The translations under genes were made by a program, and so were the position numbers. Shown piece by piece: positions 1 to 8,887 of a DNA stretch of 64,000 nucleotides. The stretch comes from Caulobacteraceae bacterium (GTDB lineage Bacteria; Pseudomonadota; Alphaproteobacteria; Caulobacterales; Caulobacteraceae), in assembly GCA_019695035.1 (NCBI GenBank), contig JAIBAU010000015.1, positions 1 through 64,000 on the forward strand. Direction: 5' to 3'. The notes below the pieces were generated by a model. It was not told where the DNA came from, searched no databases, and saw only the letters and a list, made by a program, of their open reading frames with translations. Numbering within the stretch: position 1 is the stretch's first letter; each line of letters opens with the position of its first letter.

Positions 1-931
1 GAGCCGCGCCGGCGGCCGGAGCGGCCGGCGTGGCCGCGGCGGCGGCTGCGGCGGCTGCGGCCTTGTCGGCGGCTTCCTTGGCCGCCGCGGCGGCGGCCTG
101 GTCGCGAGCGAAGGTCATGGAACCGCCCTTGGAAGCCACCCAGCGCGCGAACTCGGCGTCCGAAACGACGCGGATCTCAAGCGGCATGAACGCGTGGTCG
201 ACGCCGCAGAGCTCGGAGCACTGGCCGTAGAAGACGCCTTCGCGGTCAGCCTTGAACCAGGTCTCGTTGACACGTCCGGGGATGGCGTCGGTCTTCAGGC
301 CAAACGCGGGCACGCCCACCGAGTGGATGACATCGGCGCCCGTGATGAGGAGCCGGACCACGCGGTTGACCGGAACGACCATCGGCTCGTCCGCCGCGAG
401 GCGGTAAGGCTTGCCGGCCGCCCGGGCCGACGCCTCGTCGAGCATGTTCGAGGTGTAGTCTTCGATGCCCTGGTCAGGATAGGCGTAGCTCCAGTTCCAC
501 TGGTTGCCGGTCACCTTCACCGTCACATCCGTGCGGGGAATGTCGTGGTAGGCGTAGAGCAGCCGGAACGAGAAGATCGAGATGAAGACGAGGATCAGGA
601 CCGGAACCACGGTCCAGATGATCTCGATCGGGGTGTTGTGGCTCCACCGGGCCGGAACCGGGTTGGCCCGCTTGTTGTAGCGGATGATCACCCAGAGCAG
701 CAGCGCCAGGACGAACAGCGAGATGCCGACGATGATCGGCAGCAGAATGTGGTTGTGGAACGCGATCGCGTCCTGCTTGAGCGGCGACGCCGCCGGCTGC
801 AGGTCGATCCCGCCCGGCGTCGGCTGACCTACGAGGTCCTCCGCCCAGGCCTTGGCGCTGAACATGGCTACGCCGAGCGCCGCCAAGCCGGCGCCCGCCA
901 GCCTCCCGATCCCCATCCGCGAAATCCTCAT
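1..931 (-). CDS. coxB: Cytochrome c oxidase subunit II (partial, C-terminus beyond the window)
   Basis: Subunit II of the aa3-type oxidase, which takes electrons from cytochrome c through the CuA centre on the periplasmic side. Translating the minus strand from ATG at 929-931 gives a signal peptide (about residues 1-30), two membrane helices (about 58-85 and 105-128) and a cupredoxin domain. The CuA ligands are all visible: H203, C238, E240, C242, H246 and M249 in a CSELCGVDHAFM block. After the domain the chain becomes almost pure Ala with Lys, Asp and Pro (from about residue 277) and runs off the left edge. This tail is longer than in a typical CoxB. The other cox genes would lie outside the window. 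The assignment is very secure. Confidence 0.97.
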   Translation of the reverse strand, partial: MRISRMGIGRLAGAGLAALGVAMFSAKAWAEDLVGQPTPGGIDLQPAASPLKQDAIAFHNHILLPIIVGISLFVLALLLWVIIRYNKRANPVPARWSHNTPIEIIWTVVPVLILVFISIFSFRLLYAYHDIPRTDVTVKVTGNQWNWSYAYPDQGIEDYTSNMLDEASARAAGKPYRLAADEPMVVPVNRVVRLLITGADVIHSVGVPAFGLKTDAIPGRVNETWFKADREGVFYGQCSELCGVDHAFMPLEIRVVSDAEFARWVASKGGSMTFARDQAAAAAAKEAADKAAAAAAAAAATPAAPAAGAA

Positions 932-1140
932 GTGTGCTCGGTCCGACCCTCAAAGGGACAAGGCCCGACGCGCCGCACGTATGCGGCGCAGCGAGCGCTG
1001 TTTCGTTTTCTGGCGCGTGCATATCGCCCCGCCGCCGCCTTGCCAAGCGACACAAACACATAGAGCAACGGTTTCGTCGCGCCGGGCGCGACCCTATGTT
1101 GCAAAGCCCGGCTTTCCCTACCCCGACGGACCGTTTGCCA

Positions 1141-2571
1141 ATGAACGCCATCTCATCCGCGACTTCCCTGCTCGAAACCGCCGGCGTCGAGAAGGAGCGC
1201 GCGCTGAACATTCTCGGCGACGCCGTCGCAGGGGCCGACGACGGCGAGCTTTTTGTCGAGCACGCCGAATCGGAATCGCTCGTGTTCGACGACGGTCGGC
1301 TGAAGTCGGCGGCCTATGACGCCAACGAGGGCTTCGGCCTGCGGGTCGTCGCCGGCGAGACGGCCGGCTACTCCCACGCCAACGAGATTTCCGAGGACGC
1401 CATCCGCCGCGCCGCGGACTCCTCGGCCCTGGCCAAACGGGGCTATGCCGGCGTCAGCGCCGAGGGGCCCCGCGCCACCAACCGCAAGTACTACGGCGAG
1501 GACGACCCCCTCGCCTCGCCGGCCTTCGGCGACAAGATCGAACTGCTGCGCAGCATCGACGAGTACGCCCGGGCGAGGGATCCGCGCGTGGTCCAGGTGT
1601 CGGCCACCCTGGCCGGGGAGCGCCGCGTGGTGGAGATCCTGCGCGCCGACGGTCGGCTGGTCCGCGACGTGCGTCCGCTGGTGCGCCTCAATGTCTCGGT
1701 GACGGTGGAACGGGACGGCAAGCGCGAAAGCGCCCATGCGGGGGGCGGCGGGCGCGGCGGCTTCGAAGCCTGGATCACCCCCGAGAAGTGGCAGGGCTTT
1801 ACAGAAGAAGCGCTGCGCCAGGCGCTGGTGAACCTGGACGCCATACCGGCGCCGGCGGGAGAAATGGACGTGGTGCTGGGTCCGGGCTGGCCTGGCGTTC
1901 TGCTGCACGAAGCAGTGGGACATGGCCTGGAGGGCGATTTCAACCGCAAGGGCAGCTCGGCCTTTTCGGGCCGCATCGGCGAGCGCGTCGCGGCTCCCGG
2001 CGTCACGGTGGTGGATGAAGGTTCGATCCAGGGCCGGCGCGGATCGCTGAGCGTCGACGACGAAGGCACCCCGACAGGCCGCACGGTGCTTATCGAGGAC
2101 GGTATCCTGGTCGGCTACATGCACGATCGCATGAGCGCGCGCCTGATGGGGATGCAGCCGACCGGCAATGGACGGCGCCAATCGTTCGCCCACATGCCCA
2201 TGCCGCGCATGACCAATACGTACATGGAGGGCGGCTCGGGCAAGCTGGAGGAGATGATCGCCAAGACCCGGCGGGGTCTCTACGCCGTGAACTTCGGCGG
2301 GGGCCAGGTGGACATCACGAATGGCAAGTTCGTGTTCCAGTGCACCGAGGCGTATCTCATCGAGGACGGGAAGATCGGCGCGCCGGTGAAGGGTGCGACC
2401 CTGATCGGCGATGGCCCGACCGTTCTGACCCGGGTCACCGACATCGGCGACGATTTCGCGTTTGACCCGGGCGTCGGAGTCTGTGGCAAGGCGGGTCAGG
2501 GCGTGCCGGTGGGCATCGGTCAACCGTCGCTGCGTATCGCCGGGCTGACTGTTGGAGGAACCAGCGTCTAG
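1141..2571 (+). CDS. tldD: Metalloprotease TldD
   Basis: TldD subunit of the TldD/TldE (PmbA) zinc protease, a cytoplasmic heterodimer that degrades unfolded or modified peptides and matures some ribosomal peptides. The 476-residue product has the expected length. The zinc motif HEAVGH lies at residues 256-261 and is followed by the family's GLEGDFNRKGSSAF stretch. The start at 1141 gives MNAISSATSLLE; an in-frame ATG at 1096 would add 15 residues. It is divergent from coxB with about 200 bp between them. Its partner gene (pmbA/tldE) is in the same window but some 36 kb away, so the two are not co-transcribed. Confidence 0.95.
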   Translation: MNAISSATSLLETAGVEKERALNILGDAVAGADDGELFVEHAESESLVFDDGRLKSAAYDANEGFGLRVVAGETAGYSHANEISEDAIRRAADSSALAKRGYAGVSAEGPRATNRKYYGEDDPLASPAFGDKIELLRSIDEYARARDPRVVQVSATLAGERRVVEILRADGRLVRDVRPLVRLNVSVTVERDGKRESAHAGGGGRGGFEAWITPEKWQGFTEEALRQALVNLDAIPAPAGEMDVVLGPGWPGVLLHEAVGHGLEGDFNRKGSSAFSGRIGERVAAPGVTVVDEGSIQGRRGSLSVDDEGTPTGRTVLIEDGILVGYMHDRMSARLMGMQPTGNGRRQSFAHMPMPRMTNTYMEGGSGKLEEMIAKTRRGLYAVNFGGGQVDITNGKFVFQCTEAYLIEDGKIGAPVKGATLIGDGPTVLTRVTDIGDDFAFDPGVGVCGKAGQGVPVGIGQPSLRIAGLTVGGTSV

Positions 2572-2746
2572 CGGGGGACAATACTTGTCCGCCCAGATCA
2601 AATGAGGCGGGCAACACTGAAATGCCACTATTTCGCCCAAGTGACACATCGTTACGTGTCAGAAATTTAACCTACCTTTCCTGCATTTAATTGGAGCTCG
2701 GCCGCGAGCGCCCGCACCTTTGCGTTATTGCGGGAGGACGCGTTCA
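2572..2746. promoter_or_regulatory. Intergenic region with two dyads upstream of the TonB-dependent receptor
   Basis: The stretch holds a 6-bp inverted repeat with a 3-nt spacer at 2576-2590 (GGACAA / TTGTCC), just after the tldD stop codon. A second 6-bp repeat lies at 2642-2661 (TGACAC / GTGTCA, 8-nt spacer), about 85 nt before the receptor start. An AT-rich stretch follows at 2662-2695. The position suits a promoter with an operator, since outer-membrane receptors are commonly regulated. No known regulator motif was recognised, and dyads this short can arise by chance. Confidence 0.3.
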
Positions 2747-4855
2747 ATGAAACTGCGGGGAATGACGGTCGCCGTCGCGGCGGCGGCCCTGGCCACGGCG
2801 GCCAATGCTCAGGAGGCGGCGAACACCGCCCAGGCGACGCCGCAGGAGGCGGCGCCGCAGGAAGGGGTCATCTCCTACCCTCCGGAATTCTTCGCCAGCG
2901 CGCAGCCGCAGTCGGCGATGGACATGATCAACCGCGTCCCGGGGTTCCAGTTCGACGGCGGCGACAGTGTCCGCGGCTTCAACGGCGCCGCCGGCAACGT
3001 GCTGATCGACGGCCAGCGTCCGGCTTCCAAGGCGGACCCGCTCGAAAACATCCTGCGCCGCATCCCGGCCACGACCGTCGAGCGGATCGAACTGATCCGC
3101 GGCGGCGCCCCAGGCATCGACATGCAGGGCAAGACGGTGCTGGTGAACGTCGTTCGCAAGCAGACCGCCTCGCAGCAGGCGCTGTGGGCGGTCGCGTCCG
3201 GGTTCTACGCCGATGGCCGCACCACTCCCGCCATGCGGCTGGAAGGCTCCCGGCGCGAAGGCGACCGGGCCATGGAAGGAAGCGTGCTGCTTTACACCTT
3301 CGTGGACGACGGAGCGGGGGAAGGCCCGCGGATCACGTACGATCGGGCGGGCGGCACGGTTCTGGAACGCGCCTTCTCGGACGAGACGGCCGGCGGTCGG
3401 GGCGTCGAGACCAAGGCCAGCTACGAACAGGGCCTGCTGGGCGGCAAGGTCCGCCTCAGCTATTCGGGCAAGCGCGAGGTCTACAACTGGGATCTCGAGG
3501 ACACCACGAACTACCCGTTCTTCTACCGTTTCCGCGCCCACGACGACTTCGACACCAACTTCCAGGGCGAAGTGGGCCTGCAGTGGTCGCGCAACCTGGG
3601 ACCTCGCACCGCGATCGAGCTTCTGGCGCTGCAGACCTGGCGGGACACCGACTACCTCTCCACCTTCGATGACACCGTCGACAATTTCGTCTTCACCCAG
3701 GCGTCCACGAACGGCGAGAGCATCGTCCGCGGCAAGGCCCGCTACACCTGGTCGGACACCTTGACCGTCGAGGGCGGTGCGGAGGTCGCCTACAACTTCC
3801 TCGACCGGACCTCGACCTTCACCTTCAACGGCGCTCCGATCGCCATCCCGGCCGCCAGCGTGCTCGTCGAGGAAACCCGCGGCGAGGTGTTCGGCACCGC
3901 AACCTGGCGCGCTATGCCGACCCTGACGGTCGAAGCCGGCGCGCGGTTCGAGTACTCGGTCATCAGCCAGTCCGGCGACTCCAACCTGGAGCAGGAGTTC
4001 TTCTATCCGAAGCCCCGCCTGTTCGTGACCTGGGCGCCGAACGAGGCCAACCAGGTCCGCCTTCGCATCGAGCGGGAGGTCGGGCAGTTGAACTTCGGCG
4101 ATTTCGTCTCCTCGGCCCAGCTGTCGACGGGCGTGGTTACTGCGGGCAACCAGGATCTGGTTCCCGGCAAGGCCTGGACCTATGAAATCGCCTACGAGCG
4201 CCGGTTCTGGGAGAAAGGCGCCCTGGTGCTGCTGGCCCAGTACTCCGACATGGAGGACGTGGTCGATCGGGTTCCGGTCGTCGACCTGTCCACCTGTCCG
4301 ATCGTGGGCGGCGAGCCGGATCCGACCTCGCCGCTGTGCGAGGTGTTCTCCGGGGTCGGCAACATTCCCGAGGGCCGCAACTTCCACTACGAGGTCCAGC
4401 TGACGCTGCCGCTGGACCGGCTGTGGGTGAAGGGAGGCCTGCTCACCTTCTCCGGCACCTGGAGGGACTCGGAGGTCGAGGATCCGACGACCGGCGAAGT
4501 GCGCGAGATCTCGGGCCAGCCGCCGTTCACCGGCAACGCCGCCTTCACCCAGGACATCCCGGCCTGGCGTCTGAACTGGGGCTTCGACGTGGGGATCGGC
4601 TTCAAGGACTACTACTACAACATCGACGAGGTGGACTCGGAGGAGCTGCAGTCCTGGTGGCGGCTGTGGCAGGAGTGGAAGCCGATGCCGAGCCTGTCGA
4701 TCCGCATGGAATTCCAGAACTTGGCGGCCCGCGACCTGATCCGCACGCGCGACGTCTATACGGGTCTGCGCGACACCTCGGCCCTGCTGTTCCACGAGCG
4801 CAAGGACCTGAACTTCGATCCGTTCTTCTACATGCGCATCCGCAAGACTTGGTGA
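2747..4855 (+). CDS. TonB-dependent receptor (outer-membrane plug and beta-barrel protein)
   Basis: Outer-membrane transporter with an N-terminal plug and a C-terminal barrel; the substrate is unknown. The 702-residue product starts at ATG 2747 behind a good ribosome site (GGGAGG, 2732-2737) and has a signal peptide ending near AANAQ (about residue 22). The plug is seen as MDMINRVPGF, then DSVRGFNG, VLIDGQRP and IPATTVERIELIRGG (about residues 60-125). The last residues, FFYMRIRKTW, form the usual aromatic barrel-insertion signal. It is rather short for the family and has no adjacent TonB/ExbBD, sensor or binding-protein genes. The class is certain, the cargo is not. Confidence 0.88.
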   Translation: MKLRGMTVAVAAAALATAANAQEAANTAQATPQEAAPQEGVISYPPEFFASAQPQSAMDMINRVPGFQFDGGDSVRGFNGAAGNVLIDGQRPASKADPLENILRRIPATTVERIELIRGGAPGIDMQGKTVLVNVVRKQTASQQALWAVASGFYADGRTTPAMRLEGSRREGDRAMEGSVLLYTFVDDGAGEGPRITYDRAGGTVLERAFSDETAGGRGVETKASYEQGLLGGKVRLSYSGKREVYNWDLEDTTNYPFFYRFRAHDDFDTNFQGEVGLQWSRNLGPRTAIELLALQTWRDTDYLSTFDDTVDNFVFTQASTNGESIVRGKARYTWSDTLTVEGGAEVAYNFLDRTSTFTFNGAPIAIPAASVLVEETRGEVFGTATWRAMPTLTVEAGARFEYSVISQSGDSNLEQEFFYPKPRLFVTWAPNEANQVRLRIEREVGQLNFGDFVSSAQLSTGVVTAGNQDLVPGKAWTYEIAYERRFWEKGALVLLAQYSDMEDVVDRVPVVDLSTCPIVGGEPDPTSPLCEVFSGVGNIPEGRNFHYEVQLTLPLDRLWVKGGLLTFSGTWRDSEVEDPTTGEVREISGQPPFTGNAAFTQDIPAWRLNWGFDVGIGFKDYYYNIDEVDSEELQSWWRLWQEWKPMPSLSIRMEFQNLAARDLIRTRDVYTGLRDTSALLFHERKDLNFDPFFYMRIRKTW

Positions 4856-4886
4856 TCCGCGAGGTCCCGCGGAAGCAAGCCTGGAA

Positions 4887-4912
4887 GGGAGCGCCGCAGG
4901 GCGCTCCCTTTT
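4887..4912 (+). terminator. Rho-independent terminator after the TonB-dependent receptor gene
   Basis: A perfect 9-bp stem (GGGAGCGCC / GGCGCTCCC) with a GCAG loop is followed directly by TTTT. It lies about 30 nt after the receptor stop codon, in the orientation that ends that transcript. Confidence 0.9.
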
Positions 4913-4935
4913 CGTTTGGCAGCGACCCGAACGAG

Positions 4936-4960
4936 AAAGGGCGGCGCTCGCGCGCCGCCC
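4936..4960 (-). terminator. Rho-independent terminator for the minus-strand peptide transporter gene
   Basis: A perfect 9-bp stem (GGGCGGCGC / GCGCCGCCC) with a 4-nt loop. Read on the minus strand it is followed by TTTCTC. It lies 28 nt after the stop codon of the peptide transporter, so the two convergent genes each have their own hairpin in this 130-bp gap. Confidence 0.75.
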
Positions 4961-4987
4961 TTCGCCGTCCTTGGCTGATCGGCCCGC

Positions 4988-6931
4988 CTAGTGGTGCGGA
5001 GCCGAGGGCGCCGGATTGGCCGCGTTGCGGTCTTCCTGCCCGCGGTCGGTCGCGTCCGGCCCGGGGTGGTTGTCGGGGTCGTTGACCCCGTGCGCCCAGC
5101 CCTTGATCAGGAAGCTGAGGACGATGAAGACCGCGCCGCAGGCCATGCCCACGTAACCCAGCTTCTCGAAGCCATCGAGCGAGGTGCGCAGGGCGCCGCC
5201 CGGATCAAGGACCTGCCCGCCCACCGTCTCGGTGCCCATCGCGCCGGCGATGATGCCGCCGACGTACTGAGCGATGGACGAGGAGAGAAACCACACCGCC
5301 ATCATGAAGCTGACCACCGAGGGCACCGAAAGCTTGGTGATCTCGGACAGGCCGACCGGCGAGAGGAAGAGCTCGCCAGTCGTGTGCAGCAGGTAGAGCA
5401 GGCCAAGCAGGATCAGCGGAGTGCGGAAGGCCGAATCCACCATCCCCGCCTGCACGCCCCAGACCACGACCATGAAGCCGAGGCCGACCTGCAGCAGGCC
5501 GAGGCCGAACTTCAGGGTGGGGTTCGGATCCTTCTTGGCCTTGGCCAGCCCCGCCCACATGGCGGCGAAGATCGGCGCGAAGATGAGGATGAAGCCGGCG
5601 TTGAAGGACTGGGTCTGCGACGAGGTGATGGTGGTGTCGATCCAGTTTGCGCCCATGGGCAGGCCGGCCGCGGTCATCTGGGCCGCGGTGCCGAACGAGA
5701 ACCCGAGGAACTGGAACGGCGCCGAGGTGAGGCTCAGGTCCACGTTGCGGTCGGCGAACAGGTTGAGCGAGGTGCCGGCCTGCTCGAACAGGGTGAAGAA
5801 CACCACCGCGCCGAAGATCAACACCATGGCCAGCATCATGCGCTGGCGCTGGACCCAGTTCTTGCAGACCACCGCCAGGATGAACACGACCGCGACCAGC
5901 GAGGCGATGATGCCGCCCATGAGGGCGACGCCGACGGCCGCGTTGTTCTGCACCAGGAACCAGATCGCGGCGACGCCGACGATGCCGAGCAGGTAGATCG
6001 ACCATTCCATGTTGATCGGGCCGATGAAGGGCTTGCGGATCTTCTCCGGATCGGGCGGCTCGCCCTTGCCTTGCAGGAGCGGCTTGCCGAGCACGAACAC
6101 CACGAAGCCCGCCGCCATGCCCACGCCGGCCAGGCCGAAGCCCCACGGCCAGCCGTAGTTCTGGCCCAGGTAGCCGCACAGCACCGAGGCCCAGAAGGCC
6201 CCAAGGTTGACCCCGTAGTAGTAGAGGGTGAAGCCGGAATCCCGCCGCGGATCACCCTGCGGGTACAGCTGTCCGACGATGGTGGAGATGTTCGGCTTGA
6301 GGTAGCCGACGCCCATGATGATCAGCGACAGCGCCAGCCAGAAGACGTTCACCCCGTTCATGTCGCGGGATTCCTGCATCGTGTACTGGCCGGTCGGGAT
6401 CACCGGCGGAAGCGAGGCGTTCGTCGGAAGGTCGACCAGTTCAAGCCCAGCCGCGCTGCCTTTGAATTCGTAGGGCTTGCCGTCGACGACCAGACGGACC
6501 TCCCGGGCTTCGCCCCGGCCCGTGGCCTGCACCGCGTAGGACTGCCCCTGGTAGGTCAGGGTCTGGGTCGCGTCGCGCCCTTCGTAGGCCATGAGGCCAT
6601 GGCCGGCGACCAGAAGGATGGCGCCGAACGCGACCGCCTTGCGCGTACCGATGAAGCGGTCCGCAAGCACGCCGCCGATCAGCGGCAGGAGGTACACCAG
6701 CGAGGTGTAGGAGCCGTAGGTGGCCCCCGCGAGCTTGTCGTCAAAGAGGAAGTGCTGCGTCAGGTAGAAGATCAGGATCCCGCGCATGCCGTAGTAGGAG
6801 AAGCGCTCCCACATTTCGGCGAAGAACAGGATGATCAGCCCCTTCGGGTGATTTCGAAGAAGCTGGATGAGTACGGGTATGCCGGTCGCCAGCGTGATGA
6901 CGATCCCCAGCAGAATGACAATGTTGTTCAT
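4988..6931 (-). CDS. POT/PTR-family proton-coupled peptide transporter (first of two)
   Basis: Inner-membrane MFS transporter of the POT family (PepT/DtpA type), importing di- and tripeptides with protons. The 647-residue product starts at ATG 6929-6931. It carries the family motif FAEMWERFSYYGM (about residues 37-49) and the second signature FTLYYYGVNLGAF. It is longer than a usual bacterial POT (about 460-500) for two visible reasons: an additional hydrophobic N-terminal segment (residues 3-25), and a polar insertion of about 70 residues (119-190) between predicted helices 3 and 4, which should face the periplasm. The next gene upstream on the same strand is a paralogue with the same insertion. 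Substrate choice is inferred from the family. Confidence 0.92.
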   Translation of the reverse strand: MNNIVILLGIVITLATGIPVLIQLLRNHPKGLIILFFAEMWERFSYYGMRGILIFYLTQHFLFDDKLAGATYGSYTSLVYLLPLIGGVLADRFIGTRKAVAFGAILLVAGHGLMAYEGRDATQTLTYQGQSYAVQATGRGEAREVRLVVDGKPYEFKGSAAGLELVDLPTNASLPPVIPTGQYTMQESRDMNGVNVFWLALSLIIMGVGYLKPNISTIVGQLYPQGDPRRDSGFTLYYYGVNLGAFWASVLCGYLGQNYGWPWGFGLAGVGMAAGFVVFVLGKPLLQGKGEPPDPEKIRKPFIGPINMEWSIYLLGIVGVAAIWFLVQNNAAVGVALMGGIIASLVAVVFILAVVCKNWVQRQRMMLAMVLIFGAVVFFTLFEQAGTSLNLFADRNVDLSLTSAPFQFLGFSFGTAAQMTAAGLPMGANWIDTTITSSQTQSFNAGFILIFAPIFAAMWAGLAKAKKDPNPTLKFGLGLLQVGLGFMVVVWGVQAGMVDSAFRTPLILLGLLYLLHTTGELFLSPVGLSEITKLSVPSVVSFMMAVWFLSSSIAQYVGGIIAGAMGTETVGGQVLDPGGALRTSLDGFEKLGYVGMACGAVFIVLSFLIKGWAHGVNDPDNHPGPDATDRGQEDRNAANPAPSAPHH

Positions 6932-7104
6932 GCGCGACCTTCGCGGTTTCCCAAGGCGATGGCGCGCATGGCCCTCCGCGCCCACCGTCCCCCTATTGGG
7001 GCGGATAAGGCCACGCAAACTAGGGGTTTACAAGCGCTAACCCTGCGTGACTCGGGTGTGCCACCGCCCGCGCAACCCCTTGCCCGCTCTGGAATAGCGG
7101 TGTT

Positions 7105-8823
7105 CTACCGGACGCCCGCCATCATCTTCTTGAGCACGGGCGACGCCAGCAGCAGGACCCCGCCGGTGATGACGGCCGCCCAGCCGATCTCACCGAAGAC
7201 CTTTTGGTAGGTCTCGAGCTGCGCGGCCGGGTCCACGACCACCCCGCCGACCGTGGCCGCGGAAGTGGCCTTGGCCACGATCCCCGCCAGGGTATGCGCC
7301 AGGGCCGATGACAGGAACCAGACGCCCAGCATCAGCCCGACGATGCGCGGCGCCGAAAGCTTGGTGATCATCGAAAGGCCGATCGGCGAGAGGAACAGTT
7401 CGGCCACCGAATGAATGACGTAGGCCAGAGCCAGCCAGGTGAAGGCCACGCGGAAGTCGGGCCCCGCCTGGGTCTCGATCGCCCACACCAGCACCAGGAA
7501 GCCCGCGCCCACCAGAGCCAGGGCGATGGAGAACTTGTAGGGCGTCGGCGGCTCCAGCCCCCGTCGGCCCAACCCCTGCCACATGGCCGCGAACAGCGGG
7601 CCCAGCAGGATGATGCAGAGCGGGTTCACGAAGTGCGCCTGGCCGGCGGTCAGCCAGGCCGGCAGGGTGACCGATCGATCCGCGAACAGGGTCAGACTCG
7701 AGCCCGCCTGTTCGAAAAGCGTCCAGAACAGCACCGAGAAGATCGAGAGGATCAGGGCCACGAGCATGCGCGAGCGAACTTCGCCGCGCAGCGCGATGAC
7801 CGTGTAGAGGATCATGGCCACGAAGAGCCCCGGCGCGACCCACAACAGCGTCTGTTCGACCAGGTGCTGGCGCTGGATCAGCAACCAGACGGGCGCGACA
7901 GCCACGACCCCGCCGATCCAGAAGAGGGCCTCGAGCGGAACGCCGAGCACCCGCTGCTTGAGCTTCTCGGGGTCCGGCGGCCCCGCCCGCCCCTCCAGCC
8001 AGGGCTGGCCGAGTTGGAACACGACCAGACCGAGCAGCATGCCGATTCCGGCCAGTCCAAATCCGTACTTCCAGCCGTAGGCGATGCCGATCCAGCCGCA
8101 GGCCAGCTGGCTCAGCAGAGAGCCGAGGTTCACGCCGACATAGAAGAGGGTGAAGCCGGAATCCCGACGGGGATCCTCCTTGGAATAGAGTTCGCCGACC
8201 ACGGCGGAGATGTTGGCCTTGAGGAACCCGACTCCGCAGATGATCAGGGACAGCGCGAGGAACAGGACGCCCTCGCCCTGGATGTCCCGCTCGACGCGGG
8301 TCTGGAACTGCCCCACCGGCGTTACTTCCGGCAGAGTCGACTCCATGGCCGCGTCGCGCCGGACTCCTTCGGGACTGATGGTGATCGGCGTGCGCGCGCC
8401 GTCCGGGGCCTGGGCGATCAGCTGCCGATCCTGACCCCGGCCGTCAGCCGTGATGGTGTACTCGGTTCCGCCGATAGTGAGGAACTGCTTGCCGCCCGGT
8501 CCTTCGAACGCCATGGCGAAATGGCCGGCCACAAGCAGGAGAGCCCCGATGGTGACCGCCTTGCGGGCCCCGAGCCAGCGATCGGCGATGGCGCCCCCGA
8601 TGATGGGCGTCAGGTACACCAATGCCGCATAGGCCGCGTACAGCCCCTGGGCTTCGGTGTCCTCGAACAGCATGTGCTGCACCAGAAAGAGGACCAGCAG
8701 GGTGCGCATGCCGTAGTAGGAGAAGCGCTCCCACATCTCGGCGAAGAACAGCACGACCAGTCCGCGGGGGTGGCCGAGAATTGTCTTCCGCTCAGGCGCG
8801 GCCGGCAGGGTGGCGTCGGTCAC
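7105..8823 (-). CDS. POT/PTR-family proton-coupled peptide transporter (second of two)
   Basis: Paralogue of the downstream transporter, 572 residues, with the same FAEMWERFSYYGM motif (about 27-39) and FTLFYVGVNLGSL signature. The start is GTG at 8821-8823, supported by AAGGAG 8 nt upstream; no ATG fits the site. It also has the polar insertion between helices 3 and 4 (about residues 109-182) but lacks the additional N-terminal helix of its neighbour. The 173 bp between the two genes could hold a separate promoter; no hairpin was recognised there. The pair probably arose by tandem duplication and may differ in substrate range or expression. Confidence 0.92.
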   Translation of the reverse strand: MTDATLPAAPERKTILGHPRGLVVLFFAEMWERFSYYGMRTLLVLFLVQHMLFEDTEAQGLYAAYAALVYLTPIIGGAIADRWLGARKAVTIGALLLVAGHFAMAFEGPGGKQFLTIGGTEYTITADGRGQDRQLIAQAPDGARTPITISPEGVRRDAAMESTLPEVTPVGQFQTRVERDIQGEGVLFLALSLIICGVGFLKANISAVVGELYSKEDPRRDSGFTLFYVGVNLGSLLSQLACGWIGIAYGWKYGFGLAGIGMLLGLVVFQLGQPWLEGRAGPPDPEKLKQRVLGVPLEALFWIGGVVAVAPVWLLIQRQHLVEQTLLWVAPGLFVAMILYTVIALRGEVRSRMLVALILSIFSVLFWTLFEQAGSSLTLFADRSVTLPAWLTAGQAHFVNPLCIILLGPLFAAMWQGLGRRGLEPPTPYKFSIALALVGAGFLVLVWAIETQAGPDFRVAFTWLALAYVIHSVAELFLSPIGLSMITKLSAPRIVGLMLGVWFLSSALAHTLAGIVAKATSAATVGGVVVDPAAQLETYQKVFGEIGWAAVITGGVLLLASPVLKKMMAGVR

Positions 8824-8887
8824 GTCGGTATCTCCTTACCTCGAGGCCAAGGGAGCGGAATGTGCGGTCCGATGCAAGGGCCGGCGG

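Noticed and set aside
2662..2700. Two TTAA-type half-sites that could suggest a CtrA box before the TonB-dependent receptor
   Set aside because: The spacing between the TTAA elements is about 16 nt, not the 7 nt of a CtrA site, so it is taken as chance AT-rich sequence.
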